Positions 1 through 9,429 of a stretch of 64,000 nt of DNA are shown piece by piece. The notes beneath the pieces are model-generated. The model was not told the DNA's origin. It saw only the letters and a program-made list of their open reading frames with translations, and made no database searches. Every line of letters starts with the position of its first letter. Position 1 is the stretch's first letter. Location: positions 1 through 64,000 of the forward strand of contig NZ_BOOQ01000028.1 in the NCBI RefSeq assembly GCF_016863315.1. The letters are read 5' to 3'. The translations under genes and the position numbers were made by a program. This DNA is from Planotetraspora silvatica. Its GTDB lineage: Bacteria; Actinomycetota; Actinomycetes; Streptosporangiales; Streptosporangiaceae.

Positions 1-591
1 GAACAACAGATTCGAACACCTGCACGAATCATTTCACGAGAATGGAGGGACGACAACCAATACCGATGAGTAATCAGGGAACTCGTTCAAACCAAGATCA
101 CCCTATTGATATATTTAACACTTTCGTTCACATGCGGGCTTTTCATCGCAATTATCCGACCCGGCCAGCTCACCCCGTCACACAGCACCCCCATCGCGAC
201 CAAGCGAGGTTGATCTAGTGTCGGCATTTCGCCGACCTGCGAAAATGTCCCGCCGGCCAGCGCCCGCGAGGTCCGGCCGGAGCCACGCCCGCCACCTTTC
301 GGCACCCCCACTCCGAACTTCGCAACCCATCGATGAATAGCGGGATAAAGGCACCGAACAGCAGTTGCAGCGTAGAAAGACGGGCTACAGGAAGTAAGTA
401 CCTAGATGCTGCGCCAAATACCCAGATTCCCGATATACCAGTGTCGAGAATAAATAGCTCCGCATATAGACGGAGACCGCGAGGCGGCAGGCTGTCGACA
501 TCACACGGAGATCGGCGGACGTCACAGCCCTCACGCATGTCGTAAGTCAAACGGCCGGAGATACCAGTCATTACCCGGGTAAAACTGGGCG
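1..591. other. Gene-free, AT-richer stretch at the window edge
   Basis: I see no convincing gene here. Base composition is clearly more AT-rich than the coding DNA that follows. The open frames present lack a ribosome binding site and read like chance translations. It probably includes the upstream region of the chitosanase gene and possibly the end of an intergenic region that begins outside the window. Confidence 0.5.
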
Positions 592-637
592 TTGACAGCG
601 CCATGCGACACCTGGTCTCATTAGGAAACCTTCCTAA
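592..637 (+). promoter_or_regulatory. Chitosanase promoter with palindromic operator
   Basis: TTGACA at 592-597 is a good -35 box, with a weak -10 (TCTCAT, 616-621) after an 18-base spacer. Directly over and after the -10 lies a perfect palindrome, TTAGGAAACCTTCCTAA (621-637), with 7-base arms and a 3-base centre. Actinobacterial csnA-type chitosanase genes are known to be repressed by the ROK-family regulator CsnR at a palindromic upstream operator. I infer this is the equivalent site. The match to the published consensus was not checked. Confidence 0.6.
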
Positions 638-766
638 CTAATCTGCAAGGGTTCCTCCCCAGCAGCCGCCACCCCCTCTCGATCGTGCGCCCCCCCAACG
701 TCGCAACGTGCTCCTCCACATCGCCGTTGGACGCCGATGAGATCGGCGGAGAAACGGAGAGACACA

Positions 767-1819
767 GTGACAGACCTGCCGAAGAGCAGGCGTACCCCCC
801 GGCGAGGCGCTCTCCTGCTCGCCGTAAGCGTCGCCGTACTCCCGGTGCAGTCAGCAGCCGGATGCGCCGCGGCAGACGCCACTCCGGCCAAGGTGGACCC
901 CGCCAAGGTGGCCGCACTCGACTCCGTGACGGACTCGCCCGACGCGGCCCTCCCCGCGTCCGACGGCGGGGGGAACGTGGCCGAGCCCACCCAGCCCGCC
1001 AAGCCCTCGAGCACCGGCCAGGCCGGTACGCCGAGCGGAGCGAGCACGTCCGGCAAGCCCGGCACCACGGCCAAGCCCAAAGCCAAGCCCAAAGCCAAAG
1101 CCGCGGCCGTCGACCTCAGCGATCCGAAGAAGAAGGAGATCGCGATGGAGCTCGTCTCCAGCGCGGAGAACTCCTCTCTCGATTGGAAGGCCCAGTACAA
1201 GTACATCGAGGACATCGACGACGGCCGGGGCTACACGGCGGGCATCATCGGATTCTGTTCCGGCACCGGCGACATGCTGGAGCTCGTCGAGCTCTACACC
1301 CGACGCAAGCCCGGCAACGTGCTCGCGCCGTACCTGCCCGCGCTGCGCAAGGTGAACGGCACGGACTCGCACAAGGGCCTGGACCCGAACTTCATCAAGG
1401 ACTGGCGCAAGGCCGCGGCCGACACGGCCTTCCAGCAGGCGCAGAACGACGAGCGCGACCGCGTCTACTTCAATCCGGCGGTGAAGCAGGCCAAGTCGGA
1501 CGGCCTGCGCGCGCTCGGCCAGTTCATCTACTACGACGCGATGGTCATGCACGGGCCCGGCGAGGACAGCGTCAGCTTCGGCGGCATCCGCAAGACCGCC
1601 ATGAAGAAGGCCAAGACCCCCGCACAGGGCGGCGACGAGGTCACCTACCTCAACGCCTTCCTGGACGCCCGCAAGGCCGCGATGAAGACCGAGGAGGCCC
1701 ACAGCGACACGAGCCGGGTCGACACCGCGCAGCGGGTCTTCCTCAAGGCGGGCAACCTCGACCTCAACCCGCCGCTGAAGTGGAAGGTCTACGGGGACAG
1801 CTACAGCATCAACAGCTGA
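767..1819 (+). CDS. Secreted GH46 chitosanase
   Basis: This is an endo-acting chitosanase that hydrolyses beta-1,4 glucosamine links outside the cell. The C-terminal ~240 residues match family GH46 closely. The catalytic pair known from Streptomyces enzymes aligns with E134 (in SSAENSS) and D152 (in DIDDGRG), at the family spacing of 18. The N-terminus has twin arginines (SRRTPRRGALLLAV), a hydrophobic core and a Cys after SAAG. It may be exported by Tat, possibly as a lipoprotein. A ~75-residue Pro/Ala/Lys-rich linker precedes the catalytic domain. I chose GTG 767 because GGAGA lies 6 bases upstream; an in-frame ATG at 737 has no such site. A palindromic operator upstream suggests substrate induction. 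Confidence 0.93.
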   Translation: MTDLPKSRRTPRRGALLLAVSVAVLPVQSAAGCAAADATPAKVDPAKVAALDSVTDSPDAALPASDGGGNVAEPTQPAKPSSTGQAGTPSGASTSGKPGTTAKPKAKPKAKAAAVDLSDPKKKEIAMELVSSAENSSLDWKAQYKYIEDIDDGRGYTAGIIGFCSGTGDMLELVELYTRRKPGNVLAPYLPALRKVNGTDSHKGLDPNFIKDWRKAAADTAFQQAQNDERDRVYFNPAVKQAKSDGLRALGQFIYYDAMVMHGPGEDSVSFGGIRKTAMKKAKTPAQGGDEVTYLNAFLDARKAAMKTEEAHSDTSRVDTAQRVFLKAGNLDLNPPLKWKVYGDSYSINS

Positions 1820-1829
1820 ACCCGGCCGA

Positions 1830-1871
1830 AGAAAAAGGATCTTCCCCCTCGACGGGGAAGATCCTTTTTCT
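1830..1871. terminator. Bidirectional terminator, 18-bp stem
   Basis: A perfect 18-bp inverted repeat (1830-1847 with 1854-1871) surrounds a 6-base loop. The arms end in A5 on one side and T5 on the other, so the hairpin can act as an intrinsic terminator both for the chitosanase gene and for the FKBP gene converging on it. Confidence 0.92.
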
Positions 1872-1887
1872 GAGTTCTACGGAGGCG

Positions 1888-2847
1888 TCAGACGGCGCCG
1901 AGGACGTCCACCACGAAGACCAGGGTGTCGGTGCCCTTGATGCCGCCCTGGGCGTTGCCCTCCTTGCCGTACCCGAGGTCCGGCGGGATGGAGATCAGGA
2001 CGCGGCTGCCGACCGGTACCCCGGTGAGCCCCTGCGCCCAGCCCTTCACGACCTGGTTGAGAGCGAACGTGGCCGGCTCCCCGCGCTGCCAGCTGGAGTC
2101 GAACTCCTTGTCGGTGCCCCAGATCTTGCCCGTGTAGTGGGCGAGGATCATCTGGTCGGCCTTGACCTGCGGCCCGGAGCCCTTGATCACGGTCTTGACC
2201 ACGAGGTCCTTCGGCGCCTTGGCGTCGGTCTTGGTGGTCAGCGTGGGCGCCTTGTCACCACCCGGGTTCTCGAGCTTGACCCCGTCGACGGCGGGGTCCA
2301 CCACGGCGCCCTGGGCGGCCTTCGGCGCGGCGGACTCGACGTCGACCACCAGCACCTGCGAGGTCGTGGTGAAGTCGGTGCCCTGGTCCTTGGCCTGCGT
2401 GATCTGGTCGGGGCTCAGGCTGTCCTTGGCGACGACGGCCAGGACCCTGCCTCCCGGCCTGGCGCCGACGAGAGCCTCGTGCAGAGACTTCGGAAGCTGA
2501 GGGCTGACCGTGACGAACTCGGAATGACCCTGGTCGTAGTCGGAGCCCGACGACTTGTTCTCCTTGCCGTCCCAGTTGTAGACGGTCACCTTGGCCGTGA
2601 GGACGTCGCCGTCCTTGGCCGCCGTGCCCGAGCCGTCCGAAACCTTCAGGGACGACGACGTGAGCGGAGGCTGGCCCGCCGGGAACGTCACCGTCGGCTT
2701 CTTGCCGGCCTCTCCCACCACCTTCAGGCCCGCGGCGGCGGCGGTTCCCGCGCCCGTGCTGGGGGACGCGGTCTTCTGCGCGGTCCCGCAGGCCGCGGCG
2801 AGCAACAAAGGCAAGGCGGCGGCGACTATTGCCGTACGGCGGCGCAT
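1888..2847 (-). CDS. Lipoprotein FKBP-type peptidyl-prolyl isomerase
   Basis: This is a predicted outer-surface prolyl isomerase of 319 residues. The signal peptide RRRTAIVAAALPLLLAAAC ends in a lipobox, so the protein should be anchored by Cys20. The C-terminal ~110 residues form a standard FKBP domain (AHYTGKIW, VVKGWAQGL, RVLISIPPDLGYG). The middle region resembles a second, degenerate FKBP fold. I placed the start at 2847 because GAGGGA lies 6 bases upstream and the lipoprotein signal begins there. It lies just downstream of pafA on the same strand, and FKBP genes are common neighbours of pafA in actinobacteria. A direct role in pupylation is not known. Confidence 0.9.
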   Translation of the reverse strand: MRRRTAIVAAALPLLLAAACGTAQKTASPSTGAGTAAAAGLKVVGEAGKKPTVTFPAGQPPLTSSSLKVSDGSGTAAKDGDVLTAKVTVYNWDGKENKSSGSDYDQGHSEFVTVSPQLPKSLHEALVGARPGGRVLAVVAKDSLSPDQITQAKDQGTDFTTTSQVLVVDVESAAPKAAQGAVVDPAVDGVKLENPGGDKAPTLTTKTDAKAPKDLVVKTVIKGSGPQVKADQMILAHYTGKIWGTDKEFDSSWQRGEPATFALNQVVKGWAQGLTGVPVGSRVLISIPPDLGYGKEGNAQGGIKGTDTLVFVVDVLGAV

Positions 2848-2920
2848 GTGAAATCCCTCAGACAGACAGCTAGGTTCGGGTAACCCTACCCGAACCCGCT
2901 GTCGGAACGACGTAAGGAGA

Positions 2921-4279
2921 TCACATTCCGGCGATGAGCTTGTCAACCCTTTCATCGACGCTGCGGAACGGATCCTTACAGAGCACGGTCCGCTGGGCCT
3001 GGTCGTTCAGCTTGAGGTGGACCCAGTCGACGGTGAAGTCGCGCCGCTTCTCCTGGGCCTTGCGGATGAACTCGCCGCGCAGTCTGGCCCTCGTGGTCTG
3101 CGGCGGAACCGACTTCGCCTCGAAGATCTTGACGTCGCTCGCCACCCGCTCGACGGCTCCCCGCTTCTGCAGCAGGTAGAACAGGCCGCGCTTGCGGTGG
3201 ACGTCGTGATAGGCGAGATCGAGCTGGGCGACTCGCGGCGATGAGAGCGGAAGGTCGTACTTCTGCCGGTAACGTTCGATCATCTGGTACTTGGTGACCC
3301 AGTCGATCTCCCGCGACACGAGGTCGAGATCGCCGGTGTCGACGGCGCGGAGCGTCCGCTCCCAGAGCTCCAGGACCCGCTTGCTGATCTCGTCGCCGCC
3401 GCGCCGGTCGACGAAGTCCCGCGCCTTGGTGAGGTACTCCTGCTGGATCTCCAGGGACGAGGCCTCCCGCCCGTTGGCGAGCCGGACCCTCCGGCGGCCG
3501 GTCATGTCATGCGACACCTCACGGATCGCCCTTATCGGGTTCTCCAGCGACAGGTCCCGCATCACGACGCCGGCCTCGATCATGCGGAGTACGAGGTCGG
3601 TGGCGCCGACCTTGAGCAGCATGGTCGTCTCGCTCATGTTCGAGTCGCCGACGATGACGTGGAGGCGGCGGAACCGCTCGGCGTCGGCGTGCGGCTCGTC
3701 GCGCGTGTTGATGATCGGACGTGAACGGGTGGTGGCCGAAGAGACGCCCTCCCAGATGTGCTCGGCCCGCTGGGACACGCAGTAGACCGCACCGCGCGGC
3801 GTCTGCAGCACCTTGCCGGCCCCGCAGATGATCTGGCGGGTGACGAGGTAGGGGATGAGGACGTCGGCCAGCCGGCCGAACTCCCCGTGCCGGCCCACGA
3901 GATAGTTCTCGTGGCAGCCGTAGGAGTTGCCGGCGGAGTCGGTGTTGTTCTTGAACAGGTAGATGTCTCCTGCGATGCCCTCCTCGCGTAGACGCTTCTC
4001 GGCGTCGACGAGGAGACCTTCGAGGATGCGCTCCCCCGCCTTGTCGTGGGTCACCAGCTCCACGACGTTGTCGCATTCAGGGGTGGCGTACTCGGGATGA
4101 CTGCCCACATCCAGATACAGACGGGCGCCGTTACGGAGAAATACGTTGCTCGATCGGCCCCAGGACACCACTCGCCGGAACAGGTACCGCGCCACCTCGT
4201 CCGGTGACAGCCTGCGCTGCCCCCTGAACGTGCAGGTGACGCCGTACTCGTTCTCCAGCCCGAAGATGCGTCGATCCAT
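2921..4279 (-). CDS. pafA: Pup-protein ligase PafA
   Basis: PafA uses ATP to join the C-terminal glutamate of Pup to substrate lysines, marking proteins for the proteasome. The carboxylate-amine ligase fold is clear: GLENEYG with E9, then [17 protein letters not shown], where D57 matches the catalytic Asp of the mycobacterial enzyme. [18 protein letters not shown] and NTRDEPHAD are also present. Starting at ATG 4279 gives 452 residues, the mycobacterial length, with AGGG 7 bases upstream. A GTG one codon earlier is possible. The gene follows prcB and prcA on the same strand with a 73-bp gap to prcA, so it is probably cotranscribed with the core-particle genes. Confidence 0.97.
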   Translation of the reverse strand: MDRRIFGLENEYGVTCTFRGQRRLSPDEVARYLFRRVVSWGRSSNVFLRNGARLYLDVGSHPEYATPECDNVVELVTHDKAGERILEGLLVDAEKRLREEGIAGDIYLFKNNTDSAGNSYGCHENYLVGRHGEFGRLADVLIPYLVTRQIICGAGKVLQTPRGAVYCVSQRAEHIWEGVSSATTRSRPIINTRDEPHADAERFRRLHVIVGDSNMSETTMLLKVGATDLVLRMIEAGVVMRDLSLENPIRAIREVSHDMTGRRRVRLANGREASSLEIQQEYLTKARDFVDRRGGDEISKRVLELWERTLRAVDTGDLDLVSREIDWVTKYQMIERYRQKYDLPLSSPRVAQLDLAYHDVHRKRGLFYLLQKRGAVERVASDVKIFEAKSVPPQTTRARLRGEFIRKAQEKRRDFTVDWVHLKLNDQAQRTVLCKDPFRSVDERVDKLIAGM

Positions 4280-4352
4280 CACTTAACCCTATTCCCCGAA
4301 TGTGACAACCGGATAGGGATCACCTGGTAATCGCCGAGCCTGACCTTGGTGG

Positions 4353-5141
4353 TTACTCGGCCGAGCCGGTGTCGATGTCTCCGTCCGGAGCGGTCGGAGG
4401 CTCCGGCAGCGAGACGTCTTCGGCGGCAGGCTTATCCGGTGGTGTCTCGGACTTGGCCGTCTCGAGCAGTTTCTCGAGGCGGGGACCGGCGAGGCGCAGG
4501 AACTTGCGGTGCTCGCGGCCGCGGTCGAGGACCGCCACCTCGAGCTGGGTGGTGGGAGGGCGCTCGCCTCCCGGCTCGGTCAGGGCGACCAGGGCGGCCT
4601 CGAGCGCCTCCGGCAGCGGCAGGTTGTCCCTGTAGCGCTCCTTGAGGCGGCCCGCGACGGCCTCGGCCTGCCCGCCGATGACGGCCATGCCCTGCTCGTC
4701 GAACACCGACCCGTCGAAGGTCAGCCGGTAGATCTGGTCATCGGCCTGGGATTCGCCGACCTCCGCGACGACGATCTCCACCTCCAGGGACTTGATCGAC
4801 TCGGTGAAGATCATGCCGAGCTGCTGGGCGTACAGGTTGGCGAGACCGCGGCCGGTGACGTCGTTGCGGTTGAAGGTGTAGCCGTTGATGTCCGCGTAGC
4901 GGATGCCGGCCAGGCGGAGCGACTCGAACTCGTTGTACCGCCCGACCGCGGCGAAGCCGATCCGGTCGTAGATTTCACTGATCTTGTGGAGAGCCTTGGA
5001 CGGGTTGGGCGCCACGAACAGGATGCCGTCGGCATACTGCATGACGACCACGCTGCGGCCTCGCGCGATGCCCTTTCGCGCATACTCCGCCCTGTCCCGC
5101 ATGATCTGCTCGGGTGAGGCATATCCAAAGGGCATGGACAC
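4353..5141 (-). CDS. prcA: 20S proteasome alpha subunit
   Basis: PrcA forms the outer gate rings of the 20S core particle and docks the Arc ATPase. The N-terminal gating region ([20 protein letters not shown]) and the [10 protein letters not shown] helix are typical. [20 protein letters not shown] and [16 protein letters not shown] confirm the family. The C-terminus is a long acidic, Pro-rich tail. The GTG start at 5141 has AGAGGA 9 bases upstream; ATG two codons later is an alternative. Only 22 bp separate it from prcB, so the two subunits are made from one message, which suits their 1:1 use. Confidence 0.97.
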   Translation of the reverse strand: MSMPFGYASPEQIMRDRAEYARKGIARGRSVVVMQYADGILFVAPNPSKALHKISEIYDRIGFAAVGRYNEFESLRLAGIRYADINGYTFNRNDVTGRGLANLYAQQLGMIFTESIKSLEVEIVVAEVGESQADDQIYRLTFDGSVFDEQGMAVIGGQAEAVAGRLKERYRDNLPLPEALEAALVALTEPGGERPPTTQLEVAVLDRGREHRKFLRLAGPRLEKLLETAKSETPPDKPAAEDVSLPEPPTAPDGDIDTGSAE

Positions 5142-5163
5142 CGGGGGTGTTCCTCTCTACGAG

Positions 5164-6000
5164 TTAGCGCAGCGGGGCGATCGGTCCGTCGGGGGCTTCC
5201 ATCCGTACGGCGAGCACGGCCTGGACGAGCTCCGCGACCTCGTCGTCGGGCAGCCGGCGGAAGCCGTCCGCGGTGATCACGGCGATCATCGGCCAGATCT
5301 TCCGCGTCACGTCGGGCCCGCCGGTGGCGGAGTCGTCGTCGGCCGCGTCGTACAACGCGTTGAGGCACGCCATGACGGTGTCCTCGGCTGAGGCGTTCTC
5401 GCGGTACAGCTTCTTCAGCGAACCGCGCGCGAAGATCGAGCCCGAGCCGATCGAATGGTAGTTCCGCTGCTCGTACGGCCCGCCGCCCACGTCGTAGCCG
5501 AAGATCCGCCCGCCGTCGACGGCCGGGTCGTACGCCGCGAACAGCGGCACGACCACGAGGCCCTGCATCGCCATGGCGAGGTTGCCGCGGATCATCGTCG
5601 CCAGCCGGTTAGCCTTGCCCTCGGTGGAAAGCGAACGGCCTTCCGTCTTCTCGTAGTGCTCGAGCTCCACGCGGTAGAGCCGGGCCATCTCGATGCCCGT
5701 GCTCGCGGTGCCCGCGATGCCCATGCAGGAGTAGTCGTCGGTGCGGAAGACCTTCTCGATGTCCCGCTGGGAGATGATGTTGCCCGAGGTGGCGCGGCGG
5801 TCGCCGGCCATCACCACTCCCCCGGCACAGGTCGCCGCGACGATCGTGGTCGCGTGGGGGATCTGCTCACCGACCGGCACGGCCGGCGCCTGTGCCCGGG
5901 ACGGCAGCAGATCCGGCGCGTACGCGCCGAGAAACTCGGTGAAAGACGAGGACCCCGTGTATGTGAAGAGGTTGTTCATCCCGGCCTGCTGAGATGCCAC
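5164..6000 (-). CDS. prcB: 20S proteasome beta subunit (proteolytic)
   Basis: PrcB is the N-terminal-nucleophile protease subunit of the 20S core. A 50-residue propeptide is followed by TTIVAAT, so T51 becomes the catalytic Thr1. D67 (GDRRAT) and K83 (DIEKVF) sit at mature positions 17 and 33, as in the family. The propeptide ends His-Ala, where mycobacterial PrcB ends His-Gly. [15 protein letters not shown] and the [16 protein letters not shown] motif are conserved. The GTG start at 6000 is supported by GGAGG 7 bases upstream. It is the first gene of prcB-prcA-pafA. Unusually, pup is not immediately upstream but about 9.8 kb away, beyond a divergent sugar operon. Confidence 0.97.
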   Translation of the reverse strand: MASQQAGMNNLFTYTGSSSFTEFLGAYAPDLLPSRAQAPAVPVGEQIPHATTIVAATCAGGVVMAGDRRATSGNIISQRDIEKVFRTDDYSCMGIAGTASTGIEMARLYRVELEHYEKTEGRSLSTEGKANRLATMIRGNLAMAMQGLVVVPLFAAYDPAVDGGRIFGYDVGGGPYEQRNYHSIGSGSIFARGSLKKLYRENASAEDTVMACLNALYDAADDDSATGGPDVTRKIWPMIAVITADGFRRLPDDEVAELVQAVLAVRMEAPDGPIAPLR

Positions 6001-6246
6001 GCGACTCCCTCCAAGCGTGCGTTGTTACGCCCGACCCTACTCATGTCACCGCACTGGTTGCACTCTTCCCGATCAGCTCAGCGCGAACCTCGTTTCTTGA
6101 TCGTCGTTCCGGCCGCGGCCGCGGTGGACCCCCGCGGGCGCCGCCCTCGCTCTTCACTGCTTCACCAAACCGTTTCTTTACTCGTTAGTTGTCCCGTGCG
6201 ACTGTCGATTTTGTCTGTACGTCATGACTTTGACGCGGAGGTCTTC
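6001..6246. promoter_or_regulatory. Divergent control region, prcB / sugar operon
   Basis: This 246-bp gap drives prcB leftward and the sugar transporter operon rightward. Leftward I see a plausible -10 (TAGGGT, complement of 6037-6042) with only a weak -35. Rightward there is an odd palindrome AAACCGTTT (6167-6175), loosely like a LacI-family operator, but no strong promoter. No regulator gene lies beside the sugar operon. Confidence 0.4.
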
Positions 6247-7614
6247 ATGAGACCTGTACTCGCGGCGGTGGCGGGAGCCGTACTGGTCCTCGCGGCCTGC
6301 GGAACGGGAAGCGAATCCTCGGACGGCAGTGTCACCCTCATCATCACGTCGAACGCGATCTCCGGCGGAAAGAACGCCGAGACGGCCGACTGGACGACCC
6401 GGTGGGTCATCCCCGAGTTCGAGAAGGAGCAGAAGGCGAAGGGCCGCCAGGTCCACGTCCTGTTCCAGCCGAGCGGGGTCGACGACGAGCAGTACAAGAC
6501 GAAGATCGCCCTCGACCTCAAGTCGCACGCCGGGGCCGACGTGATCGACGTCGACGGCATCTGGGTGGGCGAGTTCGCCCAGGCCGGCTACATCAAGCCG
6601 CTGTCCGAGGTCGCCGGCCCCGAGGTCGACTCCTGGGAGGGCTGGAGCCAGATCCCGAAGGCCGTACAGGGCCTGGGGATCTTCGAGGACAAGAAGTACG
6701 GCCTGCCCCAGGGCACCGACGGCCGCGTCCTGTACTTCAACAAGGACCTGTTCAAGAAGGCCGGCCTGCCGGCCGACTGGCAGCCCAAGAGCTGGCAGGA
6801 GATCCTCGACGCCGGCAACGCCCTGAAGGCCGCCGGGGTGCCGGTGCCGATCCAGCTCAACGCGGGCACCGCGATGGGTGAGGCGACGACCATGCAGGGC
6901 GCGCTGCCGCTCCTCGCCGGCGCGGGAGCGCAGATCTGGGCCGACGGCAAGTGGACGGGCGGCTCCCAGGCGCTGAAGGATGTGCTGGGCTTCTACCACC
7001 AGATCTACACGACCGGGCTCGGGGATCCGAAGCTGCAGCAGGAGGCGCAGGGCAGGGACAAGTCGTTCGCTCAGTTCGCCGAGGGCAAGATCGGCATCCT
7101 GGCGGAGGGCGACTACTTCTGGCGGGCGGTCGTCGAGCCCAAGGCCGGCGTCGCCCCGATGCAGAACAGGGACGCCGCCGTCGGGTACGCCCTCATCCCC
7201 TCCGAGCGCCCCGGCTCGGGCATCCGCGGGCAGGACTTCGTCAGCATGTCGGGCGGCGCCGTACGGGTCCTGAACCCGAACTCGAAGAACCCGAAGCTGG
7301 CCTGGGAGCTGCTGTCGTTCATGCACTCGGCCAAGGCCACCACGTCGCAGCTCGCGGGCGCGGCCAGGATCACCTCGCGCACGGACGTGAACGACGAGGT
7401 GCTCGGGGTCGATCCGATGCTGAAGTTCGTGTCGGACGAGGTGCTGCCGATCACGGCCTACCGTCCGCCGCTGGCCGTGTATCCGGAGGTGTCGGTCGCG
7501 CTGCAGGAGGCCACCGCCGCCGTCGTGTCGGGCAAGACGGTCGACGAGGCGGCCGCCGCTTACCAGCAGAAGGTGGAATCCCTGGTCGGCGGCGCCGCCA
7601 ATGTCACAAGCTGA
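6247..7614 (+). CDS. Sugar ABC transporter substrate-binding lipoprotein
   Basis: This is the extracellular ligand-binding component of a carbohydrate (CUT1-type) importer. The lipoprotein signal MRPVLAAVAGAVLVLAAC puts the anchoring Cys at residue 18. The body is typical of family 1 solute-binding proteins: VIDVDGIWVGEFAQ, then YGLPQGTDGRVLYFNKDLFKKAG, FAEGKIGILAEGDYFWR and, near the C-terminus, PPLAVYPEVSVALQEA. GGAGG sits 5 bases before ATG 6247. The stop overlaps the first permease gene by 14 bp. The mannosidase at the operon's end suggests a mannose-containing ligand, which is inference. Confidence 0.92.
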   Translation: MRPVLAAVAGAVLVLAACGTGSESSDGSVTLIITSNAISGGKNAETADWTTRWVIPEFEKEQKAKGRQVHVLFQPSGVDDEQYKTKIALDLKSHAGADVIDVDGIWVGEFAQAGYIKPLSEVAGPEVDSWEGWSQIPKAVQGLGIFEDKKYGLPQGTDGRVLYFNKDLFKKAGLPADWQPKSWQEILDAGNALKAAGVPVPIQLNAGTAMGEATTMQGALPLLAGAGAQIWADGKWTGGSQALKDVLGFYHQIYTTGLGDPKLQQEAQGRDKSFAQFAEGKIGILAEGDYFWRAVVEPKAGVAPMQNRDAAVGYALIPSERPGSGIRGQDFVSMSGGAVRVLNPNSKNPKLAWELLSFMHSAKATTSQLAGAARITSRTDVNDEVLGVDPMLKFVSDEVLPITAYRPPLAVYPEVSVALQEATAAVVSGKTVDEAAAAYQQKVESLVGGAANVTS

Positions 7615-8491
7615 CCCATCGGGCCTGGGACGCGCACGAGCCGTCGGGTTCGTGCTCCCAGGCCTGGTGCTGATCGGGATCTTCCTGATCTTCCCGGCGC
7701 TCTGGACCATCTATCTCGGCCTGACCGACTACCGGCTGACCGGCCTCGCCGCGGCGAATCCGCAGGTCGTCGGACTCGACAACTACACCACGGCGCTGGG
7801 GGACGACCGGTTCCGCAACTCGCTGTGGCTGACCGTGCAGTATGTGCTCGGCTCGGCGGTGGTGGGCCAGGCCGCGCTCGGGTTCGCGATCGCGTGGATG
7901 TTGCGCAACCGGCCCGGGCCGGTCAAGCGCGTCACCGAGGGCCTCGTGCTGCTGGCCTGGATCCTGCCGTCGTCGGTGGTCGCGTTCCTCTGGATCGCGC
8001 TGCTGGACCGCGACGAGGGCACGCTGAACGCGCTGCTGCACACGCCGGGGTTCGCCTGGCTGCTCGACTACCCCATGTCGTCGATCATCGTGTTCAACAT
8101 CTGGCGGGGCACGGCCTTCTCGATGATGTTGTACGGCGCGGCGCTGGAGAACGTGCCGCCGTCCCATCTGGAGACGGCCAGGCTCGCGGGCGCGTCGACC
8201 TTCCAGCAGCTCAGAGACGTCGTCTTCCCGAGGATCAAGGGCCACGTGCTGACCAACCTGCTGCTGATCAGCCTGTGGACCTTCAACGACTTCACCTCGT
8301 TCCAGCTCACGGCGGGCGGGCCCGAGGGCCGTTCGGAGATCCTCCCCGTGTACATCTACAACGTCGCGCTCAGCGGCGGCCAACTGGGCTTCGGCGCGGC
8401 GATCTCGTTCCTCGTCCTGCTGATCAACCTCGTCTTCGCCTTCATCTACCTGCGCCTGCTGCGCGGCCGCAGGAAGGTGGTCGTCCCATGA
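7601..8491 (+). CDS. Sugar ABC transporter permease 1 (MalF type)
   Basis: This is an inner-membrane permease of 296 residues with about six membrane segments and the EAA loop (ARLAGASTFQQLRDVVFP, ~residues 198-215) that contacts the ATPase. The short soluble N-terminus and FVLPGLVLIGIFLIFPALWT are typical of the UgpA/MalF group. It overlaps the end of the binding-protein gene by 14 bp and has no clear ribosome binding site, so it is probably translationally coupled. Confidence 0.92.
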   Translation: MSQADPSGLGRARAVGFVLPGLVLIGIFLIFPALWTIYLGLTDYRLTGLAAANPQVVGLDNYTTALGDDRFRNSLWLTVQYVLGSAVVGQAALGFAIAWMLRNRPGPVKRVTEGLVLLAWILPSSVVAFLWIALLDRDEGTLNALLHTPGFAWLLDYPMSSIIVFNIWRGTAFSMMLYGAALENVPPSHLETARLAGASTFQQLRDVVFPRIKGHVLTNLLLISLWTFNDFTSFQLTAGGPEGRSEILPVYIYNVALSGGQLGFGAAISFLVLLINLVFAFIYLRLLRGRRKVVVP

Positions 8492-8610
8492 CCCGCGAGG
8501 GGCGCGGCGGTGCCTGGACTGAGGAGAGCGCGGGAGCGAAGCGACCGAGGCGCGACGAGGGAAGGCATCGCCGCAAAGGAGCCCCGAGCCGTCGTGCCGG
8601 AGGCATGACC
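8492..8610 (+). other. Spacer with GC-rich repeat-like element between permease genes
   Basis: The other joints in this transporter operon overlap or nearly touch, but here ~120 bp intervene. The stretch could be read as an N-terminal extension of permease 2 from an ATG at 8488, but that peptide is charged and unlike a permease N-terminus. It contains gcgcgggagcgaagcgaccg (8529-8548), similar to an element at 62511-62530. I read it as an inserted short repeat. Confidence 0.4.
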
Positions 8611-9429
8611 ATGACACGCCACGCGCTCGCAACGATCGGACGGGCCACGTTCTTCGCGGTCGTGCTGGGGTTCTTCTCCCTGCCGCTGCTCTGGCTCGCC
8701 TCCGCGCCATTCGACGCGCACCCGTCGATCACGACGTCGCTGCCGGAGTTCACGTTCGGCAACTTCCGGTCGCTGCTCGACAACCCGTATGTCATGAGCT
8801 CGCTGCGCAACTCGCTCCTGCAGGCGGCCGGCAGCGCGGCGCTCGTGGTGGTCCTGGCGGCCCTGGCGGCGTACGCGCTCTCCCGGGTGCGGGTGCCCGG
8901 CAGGGACGCGCTGTTGTACGTGTTGCTGCTCCTGTCCTCCGTGGTGACGGGGACCGCGGCGATGGTGCCGCTGTTCGAGCTGGCCACGCGGCTGAACCTG
9001 ATCGACACCCACCTGGGGGTGATCCTCACCCTGTCGGGCGGCCTGCTCCCGGCCGCGATCTTCATTCTCAAGGACTTCATGGACGGCACGCCCACGTCGT
9101 ACGAGGAGTCGGCCCGGGTGTTCGGGGCGTCGCCGCTGCAGATCCTGCGGCACATCGTGATCCCGCTGGTGCGGCCCGGCCTGGCCACGATCGCGGTGTG
9201 GGCGGTCGCCAACGTGTGGGGCAGCTTCCTGCAGCCGTTCATCCTGCTCCGCGATCCCGACAAGTCACCCGGCGCGGTGATCCTCTACACGCTCTACACC
9301 GAGGGCGGGGCGCCGCGTCTCGACCTGATCTCGACGTTCTCGCTGCTCTACTCGCTTCCGGTGGTCGTGATGTACGTGTTCGTCAGCCGCAGGTACGGCT
9401 TCCGCTTCCACGGAGGGATCAAGAGGTGA
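8611..9429 (+). CDS. Sugar ABC transporter permease 2 (MalG type)
   Basis: This is the second inner-membrane permease, 272 residues with six predicted membrane segments. The EAA loop is SYEESARVFGASPLQILRHI (~residues 166-185). The C-terminus FVSRRYGFRFHGGIKR is typical of MalG/UgpE. I chose ATG 8611 because GGAGG (8599-8603) lies 7 bases upstream. An ATG at 8605 is too close, and one at 8488 would add an unlikely extension. The stop overlaps the GTG of the ATPase gene. Confidence 0.9.
   Translation: MTRHALATIGRATFFAVVLGFFSLPLLWLASAPFDAHPSITTSLPEFTFGNFRSLLDNPYVMSSLRNSLLQAAGSAALVVVLAALAAYALSRVRVPGRDALLYVLLLLSSVVTGTAAMVPLFELATRLNLIDTHLGVILTLSGGLLPAAIFILKDFMDGTPTSYEESARVFGASPLQILRHIVIPLVRPGLATIAVWAVANVWGSFLQPFILLRDPDKSPGAVILYTLYTEGGAPRLDLISTFSLLYSLPVVVMYVFVSRRYGFRFHGGIKR

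Noticed and set aside
215-604. A 129-codon minus-strand frame before the chitosanase gene
   Set aside because: No ribosome site, no domain, and it overlaps the chitosanase promoter.
685-2883. A 732-codon open frame on the plus strand across the chitosanase gene and the FKBP gene
   Set aside because: It is an out-of-frame shadow caused by high GC: Arg/Gly-rich, crosses a strong terminator, and both underlying genes are clear.
6167-6175. LacI-type operator AAACCGTTT for the sugar operon
   Set aside because: Only nine bases long, no extension of the symmetry and no LacI gene nearby; too weak to call.
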